Below, piece by piece: positions 46,397 through 58,655 of a stretch of 64,000 nucleotides of DNA. Numbering within the stretch: position 1 is the first letter of the stretch; each line of letters opens with the position of its first letter. The notes below the pieces were generated by a model. That model was not told the origin of the DNA, did not search any database, and was given only the letters and a program-made list of their open reading frames with translations. The translations under genes were made by a program, and so were the position numbers. The DNA comes from Coenobita brevimanus (Eukaryota > Arthropoda > Malacostraca > Decapoda > Coenobitidae), in NCBI GenBank assembly GCA_032717465.1, contig CM064666.1:21409732-21473731 (forward strand), written 5' to 3'.

Positions 46397-49300
46397 CAAT
46401 ACCTAAATAATTTTCTTTTAACGATTTATTGACTTTAACAGTCAATGGACAATGATATCAGACGAATCATTATACTGGGAAAATATTCCATTTTTTAAAT
46501 TTCATTAGGATGCTCAAGGTGCCACGTTAACGTCTTAGTTATACACATAAAAACAATATCCCTTGTATCTCTTAATTTTCAATTTGTTCTCATGTCATTG
46601 AGTTTAAACCCGTCGTATGTCACCTTTGCTTACTTATGAACCGATTTCTAGTGACTATTATCTGATTTATACTTGCTGCTTACTTTTCTTTATAGGCCTA
46701 ACTTTATCTTCAGAAACGTTTTCTGAATTTTGTATACAAGTGGAAGTGTCTCCCAGCTAATTTAGGGCACATATGTGAAAGTTGCATATTTTTTCCCGCT
46801 TAGTTGTGTGATATTTAGGATCACTCAAGTACAATAGTTTCCAATTACTTCTGAAGCGAACAGTCACCTTAAGATTTTATTCTTTTTTTAATCCCCTTTT
46901 CCCACTGCAAAGAAATAATAAAATCCCCCCAATTCCCTCTTCCTAACGAGAAAATCCAATCTCCATCGAGATTAATACATTTCATTCAGTGTTTCATCTT
47001 TCTTCATATTTTGTAGCTGTCATGCACTATATATCTACGTAGATGAGGAATAAAGTTTTAAATGGTAGTTTATATTTGGTTATTGCAATAGAGTTCATAC
47101 TTTCTCGTGTTAACTCTTGCGGGAGTCAAAAGCTGATCACCATTTCTTTACACGCATTGTCAGTTTTTTTAGACATTCTGCATAACACGATCTTTCATAT
47201 GATTTTTCTTTTTTTCTTTTTTACATTCAATCTGGAAGCTCGATGGAAATTTCATATGGTACTACTGCATGGAAAACAAAAAATCGTTCTTCAAAATTTC
47301 TCGCTTGTTTCTTCGATACAACATCAACTGCAACTTCTCGTTCCCAAACACCTCAGATTTGAATTCTTCTTTTTTATATCTTTTCAAATTTTTTTTTTTT
47401 TTACCTTCAGGAGTGTACTCTGTTTTTTGGGAGTAATTCGATGTTTCACAACGAATTTGGGTACATTTGTGGAGGATGTATATTTAGTGATATCTTCGAA
47501 AAATATTTTTATAAAGCCTACACTCCAGTAAAATATTTTTGAACCCCTCAAAAGAATCCTATTAGCCGCAATAAGTTAAGAATTAGCGCTACTTTTTACA
47601 AATGAAAAAGTAAAAAATGACCCAGTCTTCGTAGAGAGAAAATTAAAACATTCCAGGCGATATTAACACAGCTCATTTAGTAATCCTTTAACCTCCATAT
47701 TCTTTTTTAAGCTTCCATGCATTATATTCTTATGGATTTGAAAAATGGTAATTAATTATATATCTTTGAATATCGATACAGTTCAGTTAGGTTAAAAAAC
47801 TCATTAATATTCCTTGTTACGAGGATTCACAATTTTTAGAGGTTTTACGTAGGAAATGTTGTTTATGGTGTATCACGAACTTTCGTGTTTTTTTTTTTTT
47901 TCCTTTTCTTATATTCAGTCAGGAGGCTGATGTAATTTTGATGTGATTCTACTTCAGATAAGAAAGAACACATTCGATGTATCGTTTGTTTTGTTCATAC
48001 AACCTCTGATTCCAGCTCTCTTTACGTGTTGATCGATTTCTTTTTTCTGATTCCTAAACTTTATAATTTTCACACCGAAAAAAGTATTCTCGGTTTTGCA
48101 AATATCCTGATGCTTTTCTCTGTCACTTGTGAGTACATTTTTGGAAATTGAATATTTATTGATTTTACCCAAATAAACTTGTACAGCCATCACGCCAGAA
48201 CAATAAGGTTCTATTTACCCCCAAAGCGTATATGATTAGAAAGTTAATAATTAGCACTAGTTTTAATCCAAGGAGTACGCCCTCTCTGGCATCCTGATTA
48301 TTCTTATACTCTTCATGAACTATAGAACTCCGTATTTCTGGATCCAGGTAATGTTCATTAATAGTATCTCATTTCGAGTATGCATTTAAATTTTCTTAGC
48401 ATATATATTACTCACTACAAAAATAATTATATATTTGCGATTAATTGGCTTTCTTAGTGATTTTACCTTATTAAATATAATGATATCAGACAAACCGTCA
48501 TACTGGCAATATTCCATTTTTTTTTATTCATCAGGAGGCTTAAGGTGCAACTTTACCTACTTAGTTTTACACGTAAAAATGACATCCATTATATCTCAAT
48601 TTCCAAGTTTTTTTCATTACTGATTTTAAACCCTTCAAATGCAGCCCTTCCTTACCTCTCAACCGATTTCAAATGAGTATTGTCTAATTTAAACTCTATT
48701 GATTTTTTTTTTTCCGAGGCCGAACTTCTTCATCCTCAGACATTTTTTCTTGCTTTTGTATACAATTGAGTGTTTCCCAGCTAATTTAGGGCACATTTGT
48801 GATAGTTTCATATTTAGTATTTTCCAAATCAGTTCTGTGATTTTCAGGATCAGTAATATGATAGATTTCAATTTACTCTAACGAAGACGAATGATGTAAA
48901 AAATCTTACAACTTATTTTCATCCTAAATATATCATTACAAAAGAAAATATATACCACAAAGGAACATCTTTCTAACGTGAAAACTCATCCTCTATAATA
49001 CAGTAATATAGTTAAATCATTGTTCATTCGACCTTTCTTTTTTGGGAATTGTCCTGCACTATATTTCTACGTAGGTGATGAATGAAGTTTTAGATGGTAA
49101 TTAGTTATATATTTGGTTATTGTAATAGTTTGCACTTTTATTTTATCTATTATTGAGTCAAAGGCTCATCGATACTCCTTCTCAGGAGTTATTAGAGTTT
49201 TCAGAGATTATAGGAAAAGAAATGTGGCTTATGTTGTAACACAAATTTTATTTCCTGTTTAACATTGAATCAGGAAGATCGATGGAAATTTAATATGCTA

Positions 49301-50003
49301 CTGATGAGATAAAAGAGAAAACTGTTCTTATTCAAAGATTTTTTCTTGTTTCGTGTACCACTACATCATTTAGGTCGTCCTGTTTTTAAACCCTCCAGAT
49401 GTGTGTTCTATTTACGTAAAATCAATATTCTGTTATATATTTCCTAAATACGATTTTTTTTATCCCTCAGAAGTGCCTTCTGAGTATTGGGAATAATTGG
49501 GTGTGTTTCACCCATCAATTTTTAGTAAATTTGTGTAAGATTTCTCCAAGAAATATGTTTATGCAGCCATCATCCATGTATAATGTTATCTAACTACCCA
49601 CAAAACGGATGCGATTATCCGTGACAAGTACAAAACTAGACCTACTTTTATCTAATGAAAATCACAAATGACCCATCTTCCTAATGTAATGAAAACATTG
49701 CTGACGACATTAATAGAGTTTATTGTGTTCCTTCAAACTATATTTTTCTTCAGTGTCATGCAATACATGTCTACGGAGAAGGGGAATATAATGGTACAGT
49801 CGCCAAACTTTCCACCTTGGCCACCTAGCCGCGAGAGGTGGGTAACGGGTGCTGGCAACAGTGTATGTGTTTGTTCGTGTGTACATGCTTGACGAAAGTT
49901 TGGATCATCAACTCTCTTCGTCCATAGTGAACCTGTCAGAGTCAGAGTTCATCCCATAGATGGCTGGGTACGGAGTTAGGTGGTGAGAAAAATGTCTCAG
50001 GAG

Positions 50004-50247
50004 TAAGGCGGCTCTCCCATCGGCTCAGCCAGTTGCATGGAACTGGTCGCATGGAATATTGTTGTGTGCCACAGGTCGCGCTGACCAATAAAGTAATATA
50101 AATAATATTCTTACATAAACTTTTATTTATAATACAATAATATATATTATACTATACATATTTGGCCTTCGTGCAACCTGTGACATGCAAAAATTCCATG
50201 CGACCGGTTTCCTGCAACTGGTCGAGCCGGTGGGAGAGCTGCTTAAG
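50004..50247. mobile_element. Nested palindromic MITE-like unit, about 245 bp
   Basis: The left arm (50004 to about 50088) and right arm (about 50162-50247) are inverted copies centred on an AT-rich spacer of about 70 bp. Both contain GCTCTCCCA(T/C)CGGCTC and CCAGTTGCA followed by GGTCGCATGGAAT. Outer edges TAAG/TTAAG allow a 3-bp TAA duplication, which would fit PIF/Harbinger MITEs; this assignment is tentative. An 83-codon minus-strand frame over the right arm (50152-50403) is not a recognisable gene. Confidence 0.65.
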
Positions 50248-50429
50248 GGGGGAGCTTGGCATAATGAAGTCCAGGGAAGGTGCAGGACGTTGAGGGGAGG
50301 GGGTTACGTTATTCATACCGCCAGTGACAATAACTGCCGAACTAGTTTTTGAGATCCATTGGCAATCTACCAAATATTTACATTTTTTAACAATTCTAAA
50401 CATCTTATTTTCTATGTTGTTTTTACATT

Positions 50430-50487
50430 GTTACAATAACATGTTAATGCACTAAATAGTTACAATAACATGTTAATGCACTAAATA
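50430..50487. repeat. 29-bp perfect tandem duplication
   Basis: The unit beginning GTTACAATAACATG occurs twice without mismatch (50430-50458 and 50459-50487) inside the TIR element. Confidence 0.9.
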
Positions 50488-51217
50488 CTGGAATCACTCC
50501 AAGCCTTTCTCTCACACTCTCATTATATCAGTACTTCCATTTCATAGGGTTATCACTTGATACCATTATCAGTATATGTTGAAGATGAATGCATTTACCT
50601 AACGTCCACGTCCAGTTACAAGTAAGATTACCTGCCATATTCACATCATGAATGACACTGACCAATAAACATTAGGATGATGTTCAGACACTGTTAACTG
50701 TTGCTTATTTCCTCGTTGGTAGTACTTCAGGCAGATGTTTTCATGTGTTCTGTGGTGCACCACGAAGAGGTAGGAGATTAAAATACTGTCACCTCAGCAC
50801 GCAGAGAATTTATGCATACTTTTGTCGAATGTGGTTATTATATCAGCTATGATAATGATTTACCGTACCATTTTTCATATGACTATGATCATTACAGCAC
50901 ATCTTTATAGTCCATTCGTCTAACGTATGACTGAATTACACATTGAAAGGAAAACTGATTGTGAGCGGTGCCGCTTATGTGTGCGGTCACATATTTACAT
51001 GCTCATCGATTATTCACCGAACAACATTATCTCACATTATAGCAAGATGAAGACACCATCTCTTCACCACAGTATGCAAAAGCTTCCAGTCATTTTAAGC
51101 TCAATTTTATTGATTCATGAATTGTTTGGACATCTATATCACCATTGCCTGTGATATTATGTGATTGGTAAATGCAACATAACGAACATGAAATTATCAT
51201 TACAGGCTGGAACAATT
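50488..51217. other. Unassigned interior of TIR element
   Basis: AT-mixed DNA with no recognisable gene; the longest frame is 75 codons (50927-51154, plus) with no known motif. I see nothing else in it. Confidence 0.5.
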
Positions 51218-51395
51218 TTTTTTTTTTTTTTTTTTTTTTTAAATTCCCGCGAACCTCGCTTTAGTCCCCGTCACCGAGGTCCGGAGTGCGAGGATATGTG
51301 ATGTTGGTTGCTGACTGGCTGCTACCAAGACCTAGGTCATAAGACAAGTGATCGCCTGGCGGAAGCGTTAACTACCACGCCACCCACAGTACCGT
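51218..51395 (-). mobile_element. SINE-like retroposon with poly(A) tail (minus strand)
   Basis: On the minus strand the unit starts near 51395 with GGGTGGCGTGGTAGTTAACG, which resembles a tRNA A box, and ends in GAGGTTCGCGGGAATTT followed by about 29 A (forward T-run 51219-51240). The B-box-like GGTTCGCGGG is some 130 bp from the A box, too far for an intact tRNA, so the head is rearranged or the match is partial. No clean target duplication is seen. Confidence 0.55.
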
Positions 51396-51999
51396 TTCAA
51401 ATATTTAATATATATCAACTATTAAAACAATTGCCGTGTTTGCACTGCCAGCACAGAGATCCACGTAATGATTAAGTGATGAGATGCTTAGGTTTTCTAT
51501 TGGTAACGAAAGGTTGACTCATGACTAGCTGACTCGAGGCAGTATTCTGCCTCAACGAACGAGTTTCAACCTCCGACATTTACAGCTCCTAACTCTCCTA
51601 CTTAGTTTAAATTAATATCCTCCCAATGAGTAATCCTGTAACGATTAATGACCTAACTTGTCTAATCATGTCTCGGATCAAGAATGGTATTTCAATAGGT
51701 TTAATCGAGATCGGCCCAGGACTGGCTAAATGCAAAACGAACAGTCAGACACAGATATCTACTTTTCAACCATAAGGGCCGGTCACACGACGGTTCTTCC
51801 CCCCCAATATGCAGTAGACATTTTTTAGCCATGGGTTTATCATGTAATAATGAAAAAGAATGTTTTTAAATATATAATATATGTAAAGATGCGGTCTTTT
51901 GAATTAGTTTACTTATTGTTTTCAATACTTGCATTATCCAACACTTTCAAGAAGCTCCTTTGAAATTCTATCGCCTAAAAATTGTCGACTGATTACTGG
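51396..51999. other. Unassigned interior of TIR element, right part
   Basis: No gene is seen. Near 51776 the segment GGGCCGGTCACACGACGG resembles the termini of some arthropod MITEs, but no inverted partner was found in the window. Confidence 0.45.
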
Positions 52000-52627
52000 G
52001 ATGAACTTTGACTGAGGTTCACTAAGGAAAACGAGAGGTGATGATCCGAACTTTCATCAAGCATGTACATACGAACAGACAGATAGCCTACACTGTTGCC
52101 ACCACCCCTTACCCACCTCTCGTGGCGGGGTGGCCCAGGTGGAAAGTTTGGCGACTGTACATATATATCTCGGTAATGAATGGTTTATTCCTTTTTATAA
52201 ATTTTTGGGTGACTAAAATTCTTATTAATATTCTTTCTCTCGAGGCATCACAGTTTTGAGAGATTTTTCTTAAGGAAATGTGGCATATGATGTAACACGA
52301 TCATTCATAGTTTTTTTTTCTTTTCTTATATTCAGTAAGGAGGCTTGATATAATTTTGATGTGCTACTACTTTAGATATGAAACAATACGTTTTCGGTTT
52401 CTTGCTTGCTTCGGTGAACCCCACATCAATATAAACTTGTTCATAAAACCTCAAATTCCATCTGTTGTGTCGTGTCAATATTTTTCTTGTATATTTCTTA
52501 AACGTGATTTTCTCACTGCCTAAAAAGTGTTATGAGGTGTTGGAAATAATAATTTTTTACTATATATTTGGTAGTGGAATATTTATCGATTTCGCCCAAA
52601 AACACATTTGTACAGCCATCACTCTAG

Positions 52628-52734
<107 letters not shown>

Positions 52735-53905
52735 TTTTACGAGAAAAAAGGATATGAGCCATAACTGCATCACGAAGGATCTACTTTTTTTCCTTGGAGT
52801 CACTCTTGCTCCATCAACCTGATTTTTTTTTAGAGCCATCATGAATAATAAAACTACGTATGTGTGGAACCAAGTAATGTTCATAAATTGTATATCTCAG
52901 CTTTACTATGCATTAACTTTTTCATAATAATACACTTGTAATAACCAATACCTAGGTAATTTTCTTTTAACGATTTAATGACTTTACATGTGGTTCTTAC
53001 GTTGGTAGAAATGGACATTGATTTCAGACGAACCATTATACTGGGAAAACATTCTAATTTCTAAATTTCATTATGATGCTCAAGGTTCCACATTATTCAC
53101 ATAAAGCAATATTCCTTGTATTTCTTAATTTCCAAGTTGTTTTCGTCTCATTGAGTTTAAACTTGTCAAATGCCACCTTTCCTTATCTTTGAACCGATTT
53201 CTAGAGAATATTATCTGATTTAAACTTGTGCTTACTTCTCTTCCTGGGCCTAACTTCTTTAACTTAAATGTTTTCTGAATTTTGTATAAAATTGGGTGTC
53301 CAAGCTAACATAGGACAAATATGTGAAAGTTTCATATTTAGTGCTTTTTCACCTACTTATGTGATAATTATGATCATTCAAGTACAATAGCTTTCAATTC
53401 TGAAACGGACGCATTTACCTTAATACTTTATTCTTTTTTTAATACTCTTTTCCACTACAAGAAAATAAATGCCACGATATTCCCTCTTCCTATCGAAATA
53501 ATCCTATCTCCAGTCGATATTAATACAGTTCATTCATTGTTCCACCGTTCTTTATTTTTCTTACTGTCATGTACTATTTAATGAGGAATCAAGTTTTAAA
53601 TTGTATGTTTTTTTTTGGGGGGGTGCAATAGATTTCATACTTTCTCTTGTTAACTATTGCGCGAGACAATAGCTCATCATCATTTCTTTTCACGAATTAT
53701 CAGATTTTTGAGACAATCTACATAAGAATCTTTTTTTTTTTTTTTTTCATTCAATCAAGAAGTTCGATGGAAATTTCATATGGTACTAATGACTGTAAAA
53801 TAAAAAAAAAACGTCTTTATTCAATTTTTTTTTTTTTGACACCACATCAACTAGAACTTCTTGTTCCTAAACACCTGAGATATGAGCTCTTTTTACGCAA
53901 GATCG

Positions 53906-53910
<5 letters not shown>

Positions 53911-53965
<55 letters not shown>
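53911..53965. repeat. (TA)n microsatellite at C/D boundary, copy 2
   Basis: About 55 bp; the counterparts are about 150 bp (1828-1981) and 142 bp (58511-58653). Confidence 0.95.
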
Positions 53966-53968
<3 letters not shown>

Positions 53969-56012
53969 ACCTTCAGAAGTGTCCCCTGAGTTTTGGAAGT
54001 AACTGGGTGTGTTTCACAACCAATATTGGTACCTTTGTTGATATATATTTTCTGATATCTCAAAAATATGTTTATACAGCCATCACCCCCATAAACTATT
54101 TTTGAACTACTCTCCAAATGGATTCCATTAAGCATAACAAGTTCACAATTAGCCCTACATTTTACAAATGAAAAAAGTCACAAATGACCCAGTGTTCAAA
54201 TAGAGAAAATTAAAACATTCCAGTCGATATTAACACAGTTCATTTAGTGTTCCATGAACCTACATTTTTTTTTTTTTTTTTAGCCCCATGCATTATATGG
54301 ATACGGATATGAGGAATGGTAATTAATTATATATCTTGGTATTGCGATAGAGTTTAACCCGTCATATAAGCTTTAGGTAAAGTTCAAATACTCCTTGTTA
54401 CGAGGAATCACACTTTTGAGGGATTTTACGTAAGGAAATGTGGTTTATGGTGTACCACGAATTTTGATAATGTTCTTTATTCTCTTCTATTTCTATATTC
54501 AGTCAGGAGGCTGATGTAATGTTGATGTGCTACTACTTCAGATAAGAAAAAACACATTCGACGTATCTCTCTTATTGTGTTATTAAAACCTCTACTTCCA
54601 GCTCTCTTTACGTGTCGATCGATTTCTTTTTCGATGTTTCCTTAATTTGATTATTTTCACATAGATAAAAGTATTCTGGGCTTGGAAATAATCTATTCCG
54701 TTTCTCAGTCACCTTTGAGTACATTTGTGGAAACTGAATATTGAGTGATTTCGCCCAAAAACGATTATACAGCCATCACTGTCGATCAATTCCTTTTTAT
54801 CCCCTGAGCGGATTATATGAGTTGATAGTATTTCATAATTGGCACTACTTTTTATCCTTAGGGTCACGCCTGCTTCAGCATCTTGATTATTTCTTAGAGC
54901 CAGGAAGCAGGTAATGTTCAATACTTGTATACTTCAGTTCGAGTATGCATTTACATTTTCTTAATATTATTTATGTAATACTCTACCAAAATAATTTTAT
55001 TTTAACGATTTATTGGCTTTTTGAGTGATTTAACCTTGGAAAATATGAATAATGATATCAAACGAAAAGTCATACTGGCAAAATATTTATTTTTTTTAAA
55101 ACTCATCAGGAGGCTCAAGGTACCACTTTATCTACTTTGTTATACACATAAAAATAACCCATTATATCTCTTAATTGCCAAGTTGTTTTCACTACTCATT
55201 GATTTGAAGCCAGTCAAATGCAACCCTTCTTTACCTTTGAACAGATTTCAAATGACTATTGTCTAAACTTTTTATTTTATTTATTTTTTTTTTTGAGGCC
55301 GAACTTCTTCCTCAGAAATTTATTTAGGCTTTTGTATAGAATTAGGCGTGTTTCCCAGGTAATTTAGGGCACATTTGTTACTTTTATAATTTGTGTCTTC
55401 CAACCTAGTTCCGTGATTTTTTTGGATCACTAATGTGATAGATTTCAATTTTCACGTCTCATTGAGGTTAAACCCGTCAAATGCCACTTTTACTTAGCTT
55501 TCAACCGGTGCTGACTTTTCTTCCTTATCTTCAGAAGTATTTTCTGATTTTTGTATACAATAGGGAGTGTCTCCCAGCTAATTTAGGGCACATGTTAAAA
55601 GTAAATATTTAGTCTTTTCCCACCTACTTATGTAATATTTAGGATCACTCAAGTAAAATAGATTCCAAATACATCTGAAGCGAAAACATTTACCTTAATA
55701 TTTTATTCTGCAAAAGAAAATAAATGCCATCAAATTCCCCCTTCCTAACCAAAAAATCCAATCTCCAGACGAGATTAATACAGTTCATTGTGTTCCATCA
55801 TTCCTCATTTTTTGTGGCTGTCATTCACTATATATCTAAATAGATGAATAAAGTTTTAAAATGTAATTAGTTATTTTTGGGTATTGCAATAGAGTTTATA
55901 CTTTCTCGTTATAACTATTGCGGGAGTCAATAGCCCTTCACTATTTCTTTTCACGCATTATCAGATTTTTGAGACATTCTACATAAGGTGTGGCATATAT
56001 TTTAAAACGTTC

Positions 56013-56016
<4 letters not shown>

Positions 56017-56072
<56 letters not shown>
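56017..56072. repeat. (TA)n microsatellite in monomer C, copy 2
   Basis: About 56 bp, followed by only about 8 T, where the counterpart at 4060-4134 has about 29 T. Confidence 0.95.
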
Positions 56073-56075
<3 letters not shown>

Positions 56076-58505
56076 TTTTCAAATGGTACTACATGTAAAA
56101 AAAAATCCGTTCTTATTCAAAAATTCTCGCTTGTTTCTTTGAAACATCAACTGGAACTTCTTGTTCGTTAACTTAAGATCAACATCTTTTTATATCCTTT
56201 CCAATTGTTTTTTTTTTTTTTTTAACCAGGTGTCCTCTGATTTTGGGGAGTAATTGATTGTGTTTCACAATCAATTTGGGTATATTTGTGGAAGATGAAT
56301 ATTTAGTTATATCCGAAAAATATGTTTATAGAGCCAACACTCCAGTAAAATATTTTTGAACTCCCCCCAAGCAGGATGCTATTAGCTGAAAGAAGTTCAA
56401 AATTAGCCTATTTTAGGGATGAAAAGTCACAAATGACCCAGTCTTCATAAAAAGAAAATTAAAACATTCCAAGCGATATTAACACTTCATTTAGTGATCC
56501 TTAACCTCCATTTTTTTGTTTTTTTTGTTTCATACAAAATATGCCTATGGATATGAGAAATGGCAATTAATTATATATCTTGAAACTGGGATAGATTTTA
56601 TACCTTAATATAAATTTTCTGTAAGGTTCAAATACTCATTAATATTCCTTCTTACGAGGAATCACAATTATGAGAGATTTTACGTAATAGAATTTGGTTT
56701 TGGTGTATCACGTTTTTTTTTTTTTTTCTTGTATTGAATCAGGACGATAATGTAATTTTGATGTGCTTCTACTTCAGATAAGAAAGAATTTTGATGTCTC
56801 GCTTTTTTGTTCATAAACCTCTGATTCCAGCTCTACGTGTTGATCGATTTCTTTTTTGATTATTAAATTTTATTATTTTCACACCGAAAAAAGTATTTTG
56901 GGTTTTGGAAATATTCGGGTGCGTTTCTCAGTCATTTTTAAGTACATTAATGGAAATTAAATATTTAGTAATTTCGCCTAAATATCACACCAGAGCAATA
57001 GGTACTATTTACACCCCGAAGCGGATGATATGAGCCAAAAGGAGTTCATAATTGGCATTACTTTTCATCCTTGGAGTCACGCCTGCTCCTGCATCCTGAT
57101 TTTTCTTAGAGAACTCCGTACATCAGGAACCAGGTACGGATCTCAGTTCGACATTGCATTTACATTTTCTTAAAAATATATATATGTAATACTCACTAGC
57201 AAAATAATTTTATTTTAACGATTTATTGGCTTTCTGGGTGATTTCATTTTATTACATTTGAATAATGGTATCATACGAACCGTCATGCTAGGAAAATATT
57301 TAGTTTTTTAAAATTCATCAGTAGGCTAAAGGTGCCACTTTATCTACCTAGTTATACATATAAAAATAACATCTATCATATTTATTAATTTCCAAGTTTT
57401 TTTGACTCTTTTATTTTAAACCTGTCAAATGCCACCTTTCTTTACCTGTTAACCGATTTCAAATGACGTCTAAGTAAAACTCTTTACCGATTTTTTTTTT
57501 TTTCCGAGGCTGAACTTCATCCTCATAAATGTTTTCTATTTTTTGTATTCAATTGGGAATGTTTCCCAGCTAATTTAGGGCACATTTGTTAAACTTGCAT
57601 ATTTAGTGTTTTGCATCCCAGTTCCGTCATTGTTAGGATCATTAATATGATAGATTTCAATTTACTCAAACGAAAACGAATATGCTATAAAAAATCTTGT
57701 AACATTGTTTTTTTTCATCCTCAAGCTATCACTACAAAAGAAAAATACCCCAAAGACCGTCTTCCTAGCGTAAAAACGCAAGCTCGATAAGGCATTAGAA
57801 TATTTAATTCAGTGTTCATTTGCCTTTTTTTTTTTTTTTTTTTGGATTTGTCCTGTTCTATGTAGGTGAGTAATAAAGTTTTCGATGGTATATATTTTTT
57901 ATTGGAACCATGTTTTTCCTATTATGTATTTATTAGTGAGTCAAAAGCTCATCAATATTCCTTCTCAGGAGTTATCAGAGTTTTGAGGGATTCTAGGTAA
58001 CGAAATGTGACTTTTGTTATAACAATTTTTTTTTTTCTGTTTAACATTGAATCAGGCAGATCCATGAAAATTTAATATGCTACTCCTGAGATAAAAGAGA
58101 AAACTGTTCTTATTCAAAGATTTTTGCTTGTTTCGGTGACAATTGGAGCGTCTTGTTCTTAAACCCCACCGATGAGTTGGAATCAAGTTTTAAATTGTAT
58201 CTTTTTTTTGGGGGAGGGGTGCAATTGATTTCATACTTTATCTTGTTAACTATTGAGGGAGACAATAGCTCATCATCATTTCTTTTCACGAATTATCAGA
58301 TTTTTGAGACAATCTACATAAGAATCTTTTTTTTTTTTTTTTCATTCAATCAAGAAGTTCGATGGAAATTTCATATGGTACTAATGACTGTAAAATAAAA
58401 AAAAAACGTCTTTATTCAATTTTTTTTTTTTTTTTTTGACACCACATCAACTAGAACTTCTTGTTCCTAAGCACCTGAGATATGAGCTCTTTTTACGCAA
58501 GATCG

Positions 58506-58655
<150 letters not shown>

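Larger units (their letters stand above)
36828..49794. repeat. Satellite block 6: longest regular run of hexamers
   Basis: Cores lie near 37297 (E), 37966 (F), 38641 (A), 39307 (D), 39877 (E), 40506 (F), 41171 (A), 41871 (B), 42550 (C), 43338 (D), 44068 (E), 44655 (F), 45319 (A), 46025 (B), 46769 (C), 47461 (D), 48137 (E), 48792 (F) and 49529 (A). A to A is about 4.15-4.2 kb in the intact units. Near 38998 an A monomer jumps to the middle of C, removing B. No gene is seen. It ends at the TA target of the TIR element at 49795-49796. Confidence 0.9.
49797..52157. mobile_element. TIR DNA element, 2361 bp, TA target duplication
   Basis: Ends are CAGTCGCCAAACTTTCCACC and its inverse, with TA on both sides (49795-49796 and 52158-52159); the interrupted satellite reads normally across the empty site. 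The inverted repeats extend with a few mismatches to about 165 bp (to about 49962 and from about 52000), through ATGTACATGCTTGA and AGTTCATCCCA. TA target and CAGT ends suggest a Tc1/mariner relative mobilised in trans. No transposase is seen. The interior holds a palindromic MITE-like unit, a 29-bp tandem duplication and a SINE-like unit. Confidence 0.85.

Noticed and set aside
50152..50403. 83-codon minus-strand frame in the TIR element
   Set aside because: It overlaps the inverted arm of the MITE-like unit and has no transposase motif.
51776..51793. GGGCCGGTCACACGACGG as end of a further DNA transposon
   Set aside because: Looks like a MITE terminus, but no inverted partner or target duplication was found.
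53021..55266. 81-codon frame at 55021-55266 and similar 60-80-codon frames in the satellite
   Set aside because: They are not kept across homologous monomers, where stops and indels break them.
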